A DNA stretch of 46,665 nt, from positions 1-46,665 of the forward strand of contig JBMNPN010000008.1 in the NCBI GenBank assembly GCA_050943615.1. Reading direction: 5' to 3'. Both the position numbers and the translations under genes were made by a program. Origin of the DNA: CACZQA01 sp050943615 (GTDB lineage Bacteria > Actinomycetota > Coriobacteriia > Coriobacteriales > QAMH01). This document shows, one piece after another, positions 8,434-16,743 of the stretch. The notes under the pieces are model-generated. The model saw only the letters and a list, made by a program, of their open reading frames with translations. It searched no databases and had not been told where the DNA came from. Position 1 is the first letter of the stretch. Each line of letters starts with the position of its first letter.

Positions 8434-9580
8434 GAAGTACATCGTAGACAAATCGTTGCATGAGCCCGCCTATCTGCAGCTCTATGACCAGGTCAAACGC
8501 GATATCGTCGGCGGGGTCCTCTCGTATGGGGACAAGCTGCCGCCCAAACGGCAGATGGCAGGGGAGACGCAGGTGAGCCTCGTCACCGTCGAGCACGCCT
8601 ACTCCCTCCTGCGCGATGAGGGCTATGTGGAGTCACGCGAGCGCAGTGGCTTTCGCGTCTCCTTCAGACTCTCGGACGGCTTTGCTCCCTCGATGGGGGA
8701 TTCTGGCCTTGCGAGCTCGGGGGCGCTTGCAGCGGTTGCAGTACAGGCCCCGCAAGTCGATGCGCCGTCTGCAGACGAGACCCCGGCGTTTCCCTTCTCA
8801 GTGTTCGCGAAAACGGCACGCGCTGTGCTCACGGATTATGGTTCAGGCGTGCTCGAGCGCTCGTACGGTGCAGGTCGTTTGGAACTGCGCGAGACGCTCA
8901 GAGACTACCTCGCGAAAAAGCAGGGCATCTATGCGGACGTGGAGCAGATCGTCATCGGTTCGGGTGCGGAGAACCTCTACTTCCTCATCATCGGTATATT
9001 GGGACGAGACATAACGGTGGCACTCGAGTCGCCTTCCTACGAGAAGATCCAGCAGGTCTACACGGCCCTCGGTGTCCGATGCGAGCTTATGCCGCTGGGC
9101 CCCGATGGCATAGAGAGCACAGCGCTTCTCTCAAGTGACGCCGATGTTCTCCACATCACGCCGTATCGCAGCTTTCCCTCGGGCGTCACGGCTCCGATCT
9201 CCAAGCGCTACGAGTACCTGCACTGGGCAGATAAGCATGGGCGTCTCATCGTGGAAGATGACTTCGAGTCCGAGTTCTCGGTAACGGGAAAGCCCGTCGA
9301 GTCGGTCTTTGCGCTCTCGACATCAGACAACGTCATCTACCTCAACACGTTCTCGAAGTCGATTTCGCCGGCGCTTCGCATGGGCTACATGGTGCTGCCG
9401 CGCCACCTGGTGGACGTGTATCAAAAGCATCTCGGGTTTCTCTCCTGTTCGGTTCCGACCTTCGACCAGCTTATCGTTGCACGTCTCATCTCGAGCGGGG
9501 ATTTCTCCCGTCATGTAAATCGTGTCCGCCGCGTCAAGCGAAAGAAGCTCAAAGGAAGCTCATCGACTCGCAGCATTTGA
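8432..9580 (+). CDS. pdxR: MocR/PdxR-type GntR-aminotransferase regulator, C-terminally truncated
   Basis: A 382-residue fusion of a GntR winged helix (about 1-75, YLQLYDQVKRDIVGG and LRDEGYVESRERSGFRV) and a fold-type I aminotransferase domain with the PLP-lysine region NTFSKSISPALRMGYMV. MocR proteins are usually 450-500 residues. Here the frame ends just after RHVNRVRRVKR with a foreign basic tail, so roughly the last 75-100 residues (small domain) are missing, and neither other frame restores them. The 81-bp repeat array starts 11 bases after the stop. The expected role is PLP-sensing control of the divergent pdxST. Whether the shortened protein still works is unknown. No clear ribosome site precedes ATG 8432. 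Confidence 0.8.
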   Translation: MKYIVDKSLHEPAYLQLYDQVKRDIVGGVLSYGDKLPPKRQMAGETQVSLVTVEHAYSLLRDEGYVESRERSGFRVSFRLSDGFAPSMGDSGLASSGALAAVAVQAPQVDAPSADETPAFPFSVFAKTARAVLTDYGSGVLERSYGAGRLELRETLRDYLAKKQGIYADVEQIVIGSGAENLYFLIIGILGRDITVALESPSYEKIQQVYTALGVRCELMPLGPDGIESTALLSSDADVLHITPYRSFPSGVTAPISKRYEYLHWADKHGRLIVEDDFESEFSVTGKPVESVFALSTSDNVIYLNTFSKSISPALRMGYMVLPRHLVDVYQKHLGFLSCSVPTFDQLIVARLISSGDFSRHVNRVRRVKRKKLKGSSSTRSI

Positions 9581-9590
9581 CGTCGCGCAC

Positions 9591-9890
9591 AGCCACGTCC
9601 CATCTGACCGAACTCGCGGTCAGACGGCGCTATACGTTGCGCGGTTCCTGCAGAGCTCAGCCTTCGCGCAAAGCCACGAGCCATCTGACCGAAATCTCGG
9701 TCAGATTACGAAATACGTTGCGCGGACCCCGGCCTCCTCGGTCACCGTGCAAAGCCACGGGCCATCTGACCGGAAAAGCGGTCAGACGGCACTGTACGTT
9801 GCGCGAACTACTGGTCCTGCGGCCCCGGAGCAATGCCACGGGTCATCTGACTAAATCGGCGGTCAGACGGCGCTATGCGTTGCGTGTGTC
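9591..9890. repeat. Four 81-bp tandem repeats, each with a 22-bp palindrome
   Basis: Units begin at 9591, 9672, 9753 and 9834, exactly 81 bases apart, with AGCCACG-like starts. Each holds a 22-base inverted repeat at 9603-9624, 9684-9705, 9765-9786 and 9846-9867, with arms TCTGACCG and CGGTCAGA. The left arm decays in unit 4. A conserved ACGTTGCGCG-like block follows each palindrome. The middle of each unit, between that block and the next AGCCACG, is not conserved. Because 81 is divisible by 3, two frames stay open across the array and encode 27-residue repeats. The array lies between the truncated mocR and the convergent SRAP gene. Confidence 0.9.
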
Positions 9891-9921
9891 GCGGGTCGCG
9901 AGTTCGCAAGAAGCCGCCGCG

Positions 9922-10560
9922 CTAGAACAATCCGAGCTGCGTTTGCCCGCCTGTGCTTTCGGGGTAGAGCGCGTGGGCGTCGAGGTGCTCGTCTGCTCGA
10001 CAAGAAAGCGCCTCGTCTCCTGCCATCCACTCAAGTGCCGAGGCGCGCGAGAGCAGCAGTGGCATGCGATCATGTATCGTCCCGACCACTTCATCGGGTT
10101 CGCAGGTCAGGATGGAGAATCGCCCCGCTTGACACAGTCCCGCCATGAGGATGAGGCCATTGGGAACGGTGAGCCGATAGAGTTGTTTGCCCCGTCGTCC
10201 CGAGGGAAGCGCAGCAGTCTCCGACCTGTGCGGCTCGTAAAACGAGAACGCGGGAACGATGCAGCGTCCCTCGCGGTACGCTTCGCTCCACATACGGGAG
10301 GTGCTGGCAGTCTCAGAACGCGTGTTGAAGACGAGCTTTCCCGATTCGGGAAGCTCGAAACCCCAGGTAAGCTCCTCGGGGACAAGCGTCTGCCCGCCTC
10401 TATCCACGATGATATTGGCGCGTGATCCGGGGAAGGCGTCATTTCGGTCGATGGGCGTTGCTGGCCATGGGGCATGGGGGTAGATGGGGGAGTCCATCTG
10501 GAGCTCTCTTGCCACCTGAGCTGTCTCGTCCCATGTGAGCACGGTGAACCTTCCGCACAT
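9922..10560 (-). CDS. yedK: SRAP/YedK-family DNA abasic-site crosslinking protein
   Basis: 212 residues. The family forms a stable thiazolidine crosslink between Cys2 and abasic sites in single-stranded DNA, shielding them. Starting at ATG 10560 gives MCGRF, so Cys2 becomes N-terminal after Met removal, as the chemistry requires. AGAAGGGA lies just upstream. Other family marks: NTRSET (active-site Asn and Glu region), EGRCIVPAFSFYEP and the conserved His in HDRMPLLL. The frame extends upstream to 10599, but that would bury Cys2. It converges on the repeat array at its 3' end. Chromosomal SRAP genes are often SOS-associated; no LexA box was recognised here. Confidence 0.93.
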   Translation of the reverse strand: MCGRFTVLTWDETAQVARELQMDSPIYPHAPWPATPIDRNDAFPGSRANIIVDRGGQTLVPEELTWGFELPESGKLVFNTRSETASTSRMWSEAYREGRCIVPAFSFYEPHRSETAALPSGRRGKQLYRLTVPNGLILMAGLCQAGRFSILTCEPDEVVGTIHDRMPLLLSRASALEWMAGDEALSCRADEHLDAHALYPESTGGQTQLGLF

Positions 10561-10732
10561 TGTCCCTTCTCGTCCTTTCGTTATTGGGTGACAGTGCAAG
10601 CTTATCGCATGGAACCTGTGATGCCAGTTTCGTTGCGCTTCTTTTCAGATTCGAGACGTAAGCTTGCAGGGAATGCGCAATCCAGTCAGTATAGAGGCAT
10701 CATAAAATCATATGCGAAAGGTGCGGGTACTC

Positions 10733-11266
10733 ATGGAAACGTTCGATGCTCTTTTCAGCCGTCAGTCGATTCGCGAGTTCACGGGAGAGCAGGTCGATGA
10801 GTCCGACCTCGAGAAGATTCTTCTTGCGGCAAATGCTGCGCCCGTCGGGATGAAGAAATACGAAGATGTCCATCTAGCCGTTATACAAGCTCCCGACCTG
10901 CTGAAAAGAATCGATGCTGCTGGAGCCGCGTTCTTTGGAAATCCGGATATGCACCCGCTCTATGGAGCGCCCACGCTCATCGTCGTGTCGAGCAAAGAGG
11001 CGGGTCCTGGGCTTCCCGAGAATGTCGCGTGCTCGAATGCCGCCATCATCGTCGAGAACATGGCGCTTGCGGCAGTAGACTTGGGCGTGGGGGCGTGCCA
11101 TATCTGGGGCGCAATCGAGGCCCTCGCTCACGCGGATTTTGTGTCAGAGCTCGGGTTGCCGCAAGGCTTTGTTCCCAAGTGCGCCCTCGCGCTCGGCAAA
11201 TCCAAGATTGCCTATGACAAGCGCGACATCCCAGCTGATCGCATTGCGTGCTCCTACATCAGATAG
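10733..11266 (+). CDS. Nitroreductase-family FMN oxidoreductase
   Basis: A 177-residue nitroreductase-like protein. It shows the N-terminal FMN phosphate motif in FSRQSIREFTGEQV, AANAAPVGM, the central GAPTLIVV, and NAAIIVENMALAAVDLGVGACHIWG, typical of the family. ATG 10733 is chosen because AAAGGTG lies 9 bases upstream and family members start here. An ATG at 10712 is in frame but poorly placed. The substrate is not inferable; members reduce nitro compounds, quinones or flavins. It stands alone between the SRAP gene and the pilus locus. Confidence 0.88.
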   Translation: METFDALFSRQSIREFTGEQVDESDLEKILLAANAAPVGMKKYEDVHLAVIQAPDLLKRIDAAGAAFFGNPDMHPLYGAPTLIVVSSKEAGPGLPENVACSNAAIIVENMALAAVDLGVGACHIWGAIEALAHADFVSELGLPQGFVPKCALALGKSKIAYDKRDIPADRIACSYIR

Positions 11267-11637
11267 TCTTTTTCGCAGATAAAGTCTTTAGGTCTAATGC
11301 CTTGCTTCTAGTCTCTTCGGAAAATCAAATCGCCGAAAACTGCGAAAAAATAGCTCATTTCTGTACTTGGCAACGCCTAAAAACAGGTTCACAATTGTAA
11401 AGTTTATGGGATACTGGGCTGCCGAAGGGTTTTCGGCGGCTATGTGCACAATGTCCTGATTCGTTGTTTCGAGAGAAATGCGATTTCTGATGGCATACTC
11501 GTTGCGTTGAAATGCGTTTTTCATGGATTGCCTGGGTAGAGGTCAGGTTCATTCGGCACTGGTAGATCTTTAAGCGCTACCATCCCGCTTCGTGTCAAGT
11601 GGCTTTGGCACGTGTTGGTAAGAATGGGAAGACTGGG
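11267..11637. other. Leader region upstream of the pilus locus with a 9-bp hairpin
   Basis: No gene. A hairpin of nine pairs (one G-T) lies at 11418-11440, arms GCTGCCGAA and TTCGGCGGC with a 5-base loop and no T tract, so it is not an ordinary terminator. The region must contain the promoter for the first pilin genes. It was checked for the conserved blocks of a c-di-GMP-I riboswitch and none were found. Confidence 0.45.
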
Positions 11638-14600
11638 GTGAAGGGTCCTATCGGACTGAGAGCAGACATACGGCGCCAGCGCGTCCAGGGGTTCACCCTC
11701 ATGGAGACGCTTGCGGTTATCGCAGTGATGGTCGTGATTTCCGCCGTCATCTTTCCTGCTGTCTTCTCGATTCGATACGATCTGCGCATGGCAGAGCTCG
11801 ATGCCGAGGCCCAGCAGATTTACAACTCCGCGCAGTACAGGCTGACCTCGCTTGTGTCTACAGGGAAGAGCAGCTCGCTTGCCACCGAGCTTGCGTCTGC
11901 TGACGCGACGACGCGCGTCACGGAGGCGCCTGTCGGCTATTACCTCGCAGACGGGGATTCCTGGTCGAACTACACGCTCTACCATGTCGCCTCAAATGTC
12001 GACTCCGAGAGCAGCCTCATCGATACGTATCTGGTGACCCCGGAGAGCTCCGTGGTATCCTCCGCGCTACTCACGGGCTACTTCGTCATCGAGGTCAGCC
12101 CTGTGACCGGCGAGGTCTATTCCGTGTACTACTGGGAAGACGACGCCACTGCTCCCGATGGAGTGAGCGCAGCAGCGGACATCAGCTACAGCTCCATTTC
12201 CGCCCTGCGCTCTCGCAATCAGCGAAAACCCTATAAGATCGGCTACTATGGCGGCTACTGCAGCGACACCTCGACCGGGACCTTCGACACGGGCGGCCCC
12301 ATCTCGCCCTCCCAGCCCGAGAGCGCAAGCGATGACTCGGAGACGTTAACCGATCTTTCCCTCTCTATCGTGAACTCCGAGGAGCTCTACTGCAAGTTCG
12401 CGAGCGAGGACTTCGACAAGGTGCTCTCGAACAGCACCATGAAAGACTCGCTGAGGTTCGTCGTGACTGCAAAGGGGCGCTCCAAGGCGAATTACCAACT
12501 CTATGCGACCTGGCAGCAGTCCTACACCCTCGATGGGCGCGACGGTTCGCAAAAGGTCTCCTTGAACCAGAGCGACGACGAGGTCGACGTCATCTTGGAC
12601 AGCATGCGCGATGGGCTGCGCTTCGAGGACATTGTCACGAGCATACTTCCCGGCTCCGACCTCGATGTGACGCTTTCGGTCTACTGCGATATCGGGCAGG
12701 ACGACCCCGACCTCTCCCTGAGCTCATATTCGGCAACCGTCAACAGCCTGTTCGCGAGCTATGACTCCAGCTCGCAAGCAGTTGAGTGCTCGGCGGTGCG
12801 CCATTTGCGCAACCTCGATTTGGAGAAAGCGGGCATCGGCTACAACGACGCGTTCCAGATCATCAACTACTCGACCGTGGAGCTCGCCAGCGACATCGAT
12901 TTTGATGGGGATAACTGGGACGAGGGGTGCGTGTCGATCCAGAGCCGCATCACCACCTCGGGCAACGGCTACAACCCGGCAAAGCAGATCGACCCGCTTC
13001 AGACCTGGACGCAGTTCAGGAATTCAAATGCGGGCGTCTTCAACGGCAACGGCAATCGGCTCATCAATTTCAACATCGGTTCTGCCATCGATTCGAACGG
13101 CTCCACGAGCGCTGGCCTGTTCTTGGACAAGAGCTTTGAAGTCGACGACCTCTTCATCGAGGACCCCGTCATCTCGGGATCGGACAACGTCGGTGGGCTA
13201 GCAGGCGCCCAGGTAAGCGGAACCACGAAAAACGTGCACGTGTACTCGGCGGAATCGGGGGACGGGTCTATTTCCGGCACCGGCGACAACGTCGGCGGCC
13301 TATTTGGCACCATACGCTCGAACGGCGGATCGGGCATCACAGACTGCTCGACCGATATCGCCGTATCCGGCGATGATTATGTCGGTGGCCTAGTGGGAAA
13401 CGCCAGCAACTATCTCGTGTTTTCTGGTTGCAAGGTGGGCTATTTGAAAGGCGACGCCGATAGCCCTCAGAAAATCGTCATCGAGGGCAACGGCGATTAC
13501 GTGGGCGGCATCTTCGGAGTGTTCTCGAATGGGGCACTCTCGGACTGCCAGGCACTCGCAGATGTCTCCGGCGACAGCTACGTTGGCGGCGTCGTCGGTT
13601 ATGTGAACAGCGGAAACGAGGGCAGCGCGCGCGTGTTCGGTGATACAGAACACAATGTGGCAGGTTCGGTCACCGCATCAGGGGACTACGCGGGAGGCAT
13701 CTCCGGTGCCGATTTTCGCGGAAGCTCTTCCGGCGACGTGGTTTTTGCCAACGTGAGTGGAAATGACTATGTCGGTGGTCTTTCGGGGAGTTTGCAGGGC
13801 GCTAGGTATGTTGGCGCCCTCGTCTCTTTGGACGATGCCGGAACTGCCAAGGACGCCCCGAAAGTTTCCAGCTCCTCGGGTTCTTACGTCGGCGGGTGCT
13901 TTGGGCAAATCACCAATTCGTGGCAGGTTTCCGATTGCACGTCCGAGGTGAACGTCTCGGGCGCAAGCTACGTCGGTGGCTTTGCGGGTACTGCCAAGGA
14001 GAACACGTCGCTTTCCAACTGCTCTGTGCACTCTGCTGTCGCTTCTGATGGCGGGTCCTACGCCCTTTCCGTGAGCGCGTCTGGCGAAAACGTCGGCGGG
14101 TTGTTGGGAATGAGCGCAGCAAGCGTGCAGTATTCCTTCGCTGCTGCAGATGTGTCCAACAAATTCGGGCGCAAAGCCGGCACGAGCTATGGCGGCCTTG
14201 TCGGCACGCTCTCATCTGGCCAAGTCCAGTACTGCTACGCTTCCGGGGACGTGACCGCCCGACGCAACGTCGGCGGCTTCATCGGCTTTCGTGATGGAGG
14301 CCGCGTGCAGAGTTGCTTCGAGAGCGGTGACGTGCGCTGCTCGAGCGCGCACGATGGCTCACATGGATACCTGTATCACTTTGCTGGGGCGTTTTTCGGG
14401 CGTGATAAATCCAGTGGCGACCTTTACGGTTGCATCGCCTACGGGGCCTATGTCCACGTCGATGCGAAGGGCGGATACGACTCTGGCCGTTATGGGCGTT
14501 TCGTGGGCCGCGCCAAAGGCAAGCACCCCTATTCCAACTGTGCTGCCTACTTCATGAAGCACGGACAGGTTTTTGAGCCCGATTATCAGCCCGTATCGAA

Positions 14601-14802
14601 CAGTGCAGGCGGCTCCTTCACCTCTGGCGAAGCAAAGTCAGTCGCCGAAAAGGTGTATGCCTATGGATCCGGTGCCTATGTTTCTAGTTCGGACACGTAC
14701 GCCTTCTCTAGCGCGCTTTTTGGAAAGGCGTTTCCCTATATGACCATCCAGTACAACGGCGCGGCGCTGCCCTATTACGGCGACTGGCCGACGGGCAGCT
14801 GA
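11638..14802 (+). CDS. Giant type IV pilin-like adhesin with GLUG repeats
   Basis: About 1054 residues. The N-terminus is a class III-type prepilin: a basic leader ending in QG, then FTLMETLAVIAVMVVISAVIF with Glu at +5, the signal cut by the prepilin peptidase at 23937. Residues 60-500 are Ser/Asp-rich and of unknown fold. From about 510 to 885 come some 12 GLUG-type repeats built on xYVGGLxGx (DNVGGLFG, DYVGGLVG, SYVGGVVG, ENVGGLLG and others), which form beta-solenoid-like surface modules. It is most likely a tip or shaft adhesin of the pilus. GTG 11638 is preferred (GGGAAG 6 bases upstream); GTG 11599 is also in frame. First gene of the locus; stop is 11 bases from the next start. Confidence 0.85.
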   Translation: MKGPIGLRADIRRQRVQGFTLMETLAVIAVMVVISAVIFPAVFSIRYDLRMAELDAEAQQIYNSAQYRLTSLVSTGKSSSLATELASADATTRVTEAPVGYYLADGDSWSNYTLYHVASNVDSESSLIDTYLVTPESSVVSSALLTGYFVIEVSPVTGEVYSVYYWEDDATAPDGVSAAADISYSSISALRSRNQRKPYKIGYYGGYCSDTSTGTFDTGGPISPSQPESASDDSETLTDLSLSIVNSEELYCKFASEDFDKVLSNSTMKDSLRFVVTAKGRSKANYQLYATWQQSYTLDGRDGSQKVSLNQSDDEVDVILDSMRDGLRFEDIVTSILPGSDLDVTLSVYCDIGQDDPDLSLSSYSATVNSLFASYDSSSQAVECSAVRHLRNLDLEKAGIGYNDAFQIINYSTVELASDIDFDGDNWDEGCVSIQSRITTSGNGYNPAKQIDPLQTWTQFRNSNAGVFNGNGNRLINFNIGSAIDSNGSTSAGLFLDKSFEVDDLFIEDPVISGSDNVGGLAGAQVSGTTKNVHVYSAESGDGSISGTGDNVGGLFGTIRSNGGSGITDCSTDIAVSGDDYVGGLVGNASNYLVFSGCKVGYLKGDADSPQKIVIEGNGDYVGGIFGVFSNGALSDCQALADVSGDSYVGGVVGYVNSGNEGSARVFGDTEHNVAGSVTASGDYAGGISGADFRGSSSGDVVFANVSGNDYVGGLSGSLQGARYVGALVSLDDAGTAKDAPKVSSSSGSYVGGCFGQITNSWQVSDCTSEVNVSGASYVGGFAGTAKENTSLSNCSVHSAVASDGGSYALSVSASGENVGGLLGMSAASVQYSFAAADVSNKFGRKAGTSYGGLVGTLSSGQVQYCYASGDVTARRNVGGFIGFRDGGRVQSCFESGDVRCSSAHDGSHGYLYHFAGAFFGRDKSSGDLYGCIAYGAYVHVDAKGGYDSGRYGRFVGRAKGKHPYSNCAAYFMKHGQVFEPDYQPVSNSAGGSFTSGEAKSVAEKVYAYGSGAYVSSSDTYAFSSALFGKAFPYMTIQYNGAALPYYGDWPTGS

Positions 14803-14813
14803 GCGGTGAGCGC

Positions 14814-15395
14814 ATGGGAAACGACGTGTTGAACACCAGGAAGATCCGGGTGACAGACGTTGCGCGCGACAAGTGCGGTGCCTCGTTCATCATCGCGCTC
14901 GTCTTTTTGCTCGTCTGCGTGATGGTCACGACGGTGGTCATCACCTCGTCCTCCGTGAGCGTGGAGCGCTCCCAGGTGAGCACCGAAGAACAGCAATCCT
15001 ACTATGCGGTGTCCTCCGGCATCGAGCTCGCGCGCGAGCTGTGCACCACGAAAGGTCCCATTGCCGATCTGAAGCTGTCCTACTCGGGAAGCAGCGGTCT
15101 ACTCGAGGTGAAAGGCAGCACCGATGACTCCGAGCTTGCCCAATGGGCCATCGATGCGGCAAATGCTATTGCTGCAAACAAGAGCGCCTCGGACTACACG
15201 ACGAGCATTGCGGCATTTTCGGAAGGAAACGTAGACGTCCCCGAGGTCAAGCTCACCTTCACGATGAATTCCAGCTACAAGATCACGATTACCTCTGAGC
15301 TGGCAGACTCGAGCTCTTACGACGTGCGCCTTACCACCACGGTGGCTCCCTCTAAGCTTTCGGGAAGCTACCCCGTCTCGTGGAAGGAGTCATGA
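14814..15395 (+). CDS. PilX-like minor pilin/pilus-associated membrane protein
   Basis: 193 residues. One hydrophobic segment (about 23-45, GASFIIALVFLLVCVMVTTVVI) is followed by the SSSVSVERSQVS helix and a Ser/Thr-rich exported domain. The position within the locus and the GASFI segment match PilX/PilN-terminal-like pilus components rather than classic GFTLxE pilins. The usual +5 Glu is absent, so processing by the prepilin peptidase is uncertain. ATG 14814 lies 11 bases after the adhesin stop, so the two are coupled. It probably takes part in the initiation or tip complex. Confidence 0.7.
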   Translation: MGNDVLNTRKIRVTDVARDKCGASFIIALVFLLVCVMVTTVVITSSSVSVERSQVSTEEQQSYYAVSSGIELARELCTTKGPIADLKLSYSGSSGLLEVKGSTDDSELAQWAIDAANAIAANKSASDYTTSIAAFSEGNVDVPEVKLTFTMNSSYKITITSELADSSSYDVRLTTTVAPSKLSGSYPVSWKES

Positions 15396-15402
15396 GAGCC
15401 CA

Positions 15403-15711
15403 ATGTCAAAGTCGAGCAACATGAAAGAACGCTCGCTAAAGGGCGAGACGCTGGTGGAGACCCTTGCCGCAATCCTCGTCTGCGTCTGCGCCGCCGTTGC
15501 CCTTCTGACCGGTACCACGGTGGCCTCGCGTTCCAACCAAACTGCCGATGCCCGTGCCGACGAGATATCCCAGCAGGTCGCCGCCTGCGAGGCGCAAGAA
15601 GACAGCACTGGCACAACCCAGGTCACCATCGACGGAACCTCCTATACCGTCGATATCTATGGTGGGGACGACCTGCTGTCCTACAAGCTGAGTTCGGGCG
15701 GTTTGGGATGA
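15403..15711 (+). CDS. Small type IV pilin-like protein
   Basis: 102 residues. A short basic leader ends in KG, followed by ETLVETLAAILVCVCAAVALLTG, a pilin-type helix with Glu at +5 but Glu instead of Phe at +1. After the helix comes a compact domain of about 65 residues, small for a pilin. It starts 7 bases after the preceding stop; an in-frame ATG at 15421 is an alternative. Its last codons overlap the next gene as ATGA. Likely a minor pilin of the initiation complex, comparable in position to GspI/PilV-type subunits. Confidence 0.75.
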   Translation: MSKSSNMKERSLKGETLVETLAAILVCVCAAVALLTGTTVASRSNQTADARADEISQQVAACEAQEDSTGTTQVTIDGTSYTVDIYGGDDLLSYKLSSGGLG

Positions 15712-16709
15712 TGAAGATGCGGCAATCGCTTTCATGTCGCTACGAGGGGCGTGCACGTGCGGGCTTCACACTCACCGAGACGCTCGCGGCTCTGCTGGTT
15801 CTCGTCATCCTGACGGGAGTCGTCGCCCTCGGTGTCTCGGCCGCAGTCAGGATATACAACCAAGAGCAGTTCGCCTCCCAGGCCCAGGTGCTCTCGGACA
15901 CGATCGACACGGCTCTTTCCGATGCCTACCGTTTCATGGACTACGACGAGGACTCGGGTACCTTCAGTGTCGAGTACGCGGGCGGCTCCGATGACGTCGT
16001 CATCGAGTCGACGGATTCCAGCGGTGTCTCACCTGTTGCATCGATCGACGGGAGCTCGACGACGGACAGGGGGCAGGTCTATCTGCAGGGAACCAGCGTG
16101 TTGAAAGATTCGGAAGAGACTTCGGACACGCTCGTGCGCCTGCTCAATGCGGGTGTCTATGGCAACTGCACGGTTGCCATAGACGATGATTTTACCTGCA
16201 CCGAGAAAAAGGTCTCGGGTGGCTACACAGTCTACAGCGCTGACGCTTCGCTTTCGCGCCATTACGATTTCACGTTCCGGCCGCTCGCCGATATCGACAA
16301 GGCATCCAGTTCCTCTTCGAGTTCGTCGAGCGAAAGCGGAGGCGACAGTTCGGGTAGCACGAGCGACACCTCCACCATCGAAGGTGGCCGCGTTCTTGCG
16401 ACCGACACCGAGAAATCGTATGTGTCCTCGATGTTCGACAGCTGGAACCTCGATAATCTCAACTGGGTGAAACTCCAGGACAAAAACGGGACCGTCTTCT
16501 ACGGGCTGAGGCCATCGTGGAGCAACGACACCTATGCCATGGTCTACTACAAGCACAAATACTACGTGCCACTTCAAGACGGCACGCAGGTAAATCAGAC
16601 GCCGCTTCCGTCATCCGGGGAGCATTCATTCAACGTCGACGATATGACAGACGGCAACACGCATGACTACGGATGGGGCGGCAACGTTACTTGGAAGCTC
16701 TGCAGCTGA
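15708..16709 (+). CDS. Minor pilin (PilW/GspJ-like) with poly-Ser stretch
   Basis: 333 residues. The prepilin signal is RARAG then FTLTETLAALLVLVILTGVVAL, with +5 Glu. The helix is followed by IYNQEQFASQAQVLSDTIDTALSDAYRFM, the layout of GspJ/PilW-type minor pilins. A low-complexity Ser run near residues 200-225 separates an N-terminal pilin part from a C-terminal Trp/Tyr-rich domain of about 100 residues (SWNLDNLNWVKLQDKNG, YYKHKYYVPL). ATG 15708 overlaps the previous stop (ATGA), so translation is coupled. Candidate adhesive or capping subunit. Confidence 0.78.
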   Translation: MMKMRQSLSCRYEGRARAGFTLTETLAALLVLVILTGVVALGVSAAVRIYNQEQFASQAQVLSDTIDTALSDAYRFMDYDEDSGTFSVEYAGGSDDVVIESTDSSGVSPVASIDGSSTTDRGQVYLQGTSVLKDSEETSDTLVRLLNAGVYGNCTVAIDDDFTCTEKKVSGGYTVYSADASLSRHYDFTFRPLADIDKASSSSSSSSSESGGDSSGSTSDTSTIEGGRVLATDTEKSYVSSMFDSWNLDNLNWVKLQDKNGTVFYGLRPSWSNDTYAMVYYKHKYYVPLQDGTQVNQTPLPSSGEHSFNVDDMTDGNTHDYGWGGNVTWKLCS

Positions 16710-16743
16710 TGGGAAGACGGCTGCGAAAAAGGAAGGACATCTG

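Noticed and set aside
9591..9890. CRISPR array
   Set aside because: Only four units, 81-base period, degenerate palindromic parts and no cas genes. The in-between parts are not of spacer type.
9577..10425. Open frame through the 81-bp repeats with 27-residue repeat peptides
   Set aside because: The open frame follows from a period divisible by three and a GC-rich antisense of the SRAP gene. No ribosome site, and another frame is open as well.
11267..11637. c-di-GMP riboswitch upstream of the pilus locus
   Set aside because: The conserved blocks and tetraloop-receptor pattern of the known c-di-GMP-I class are not visible; only a simple hairpin is present.
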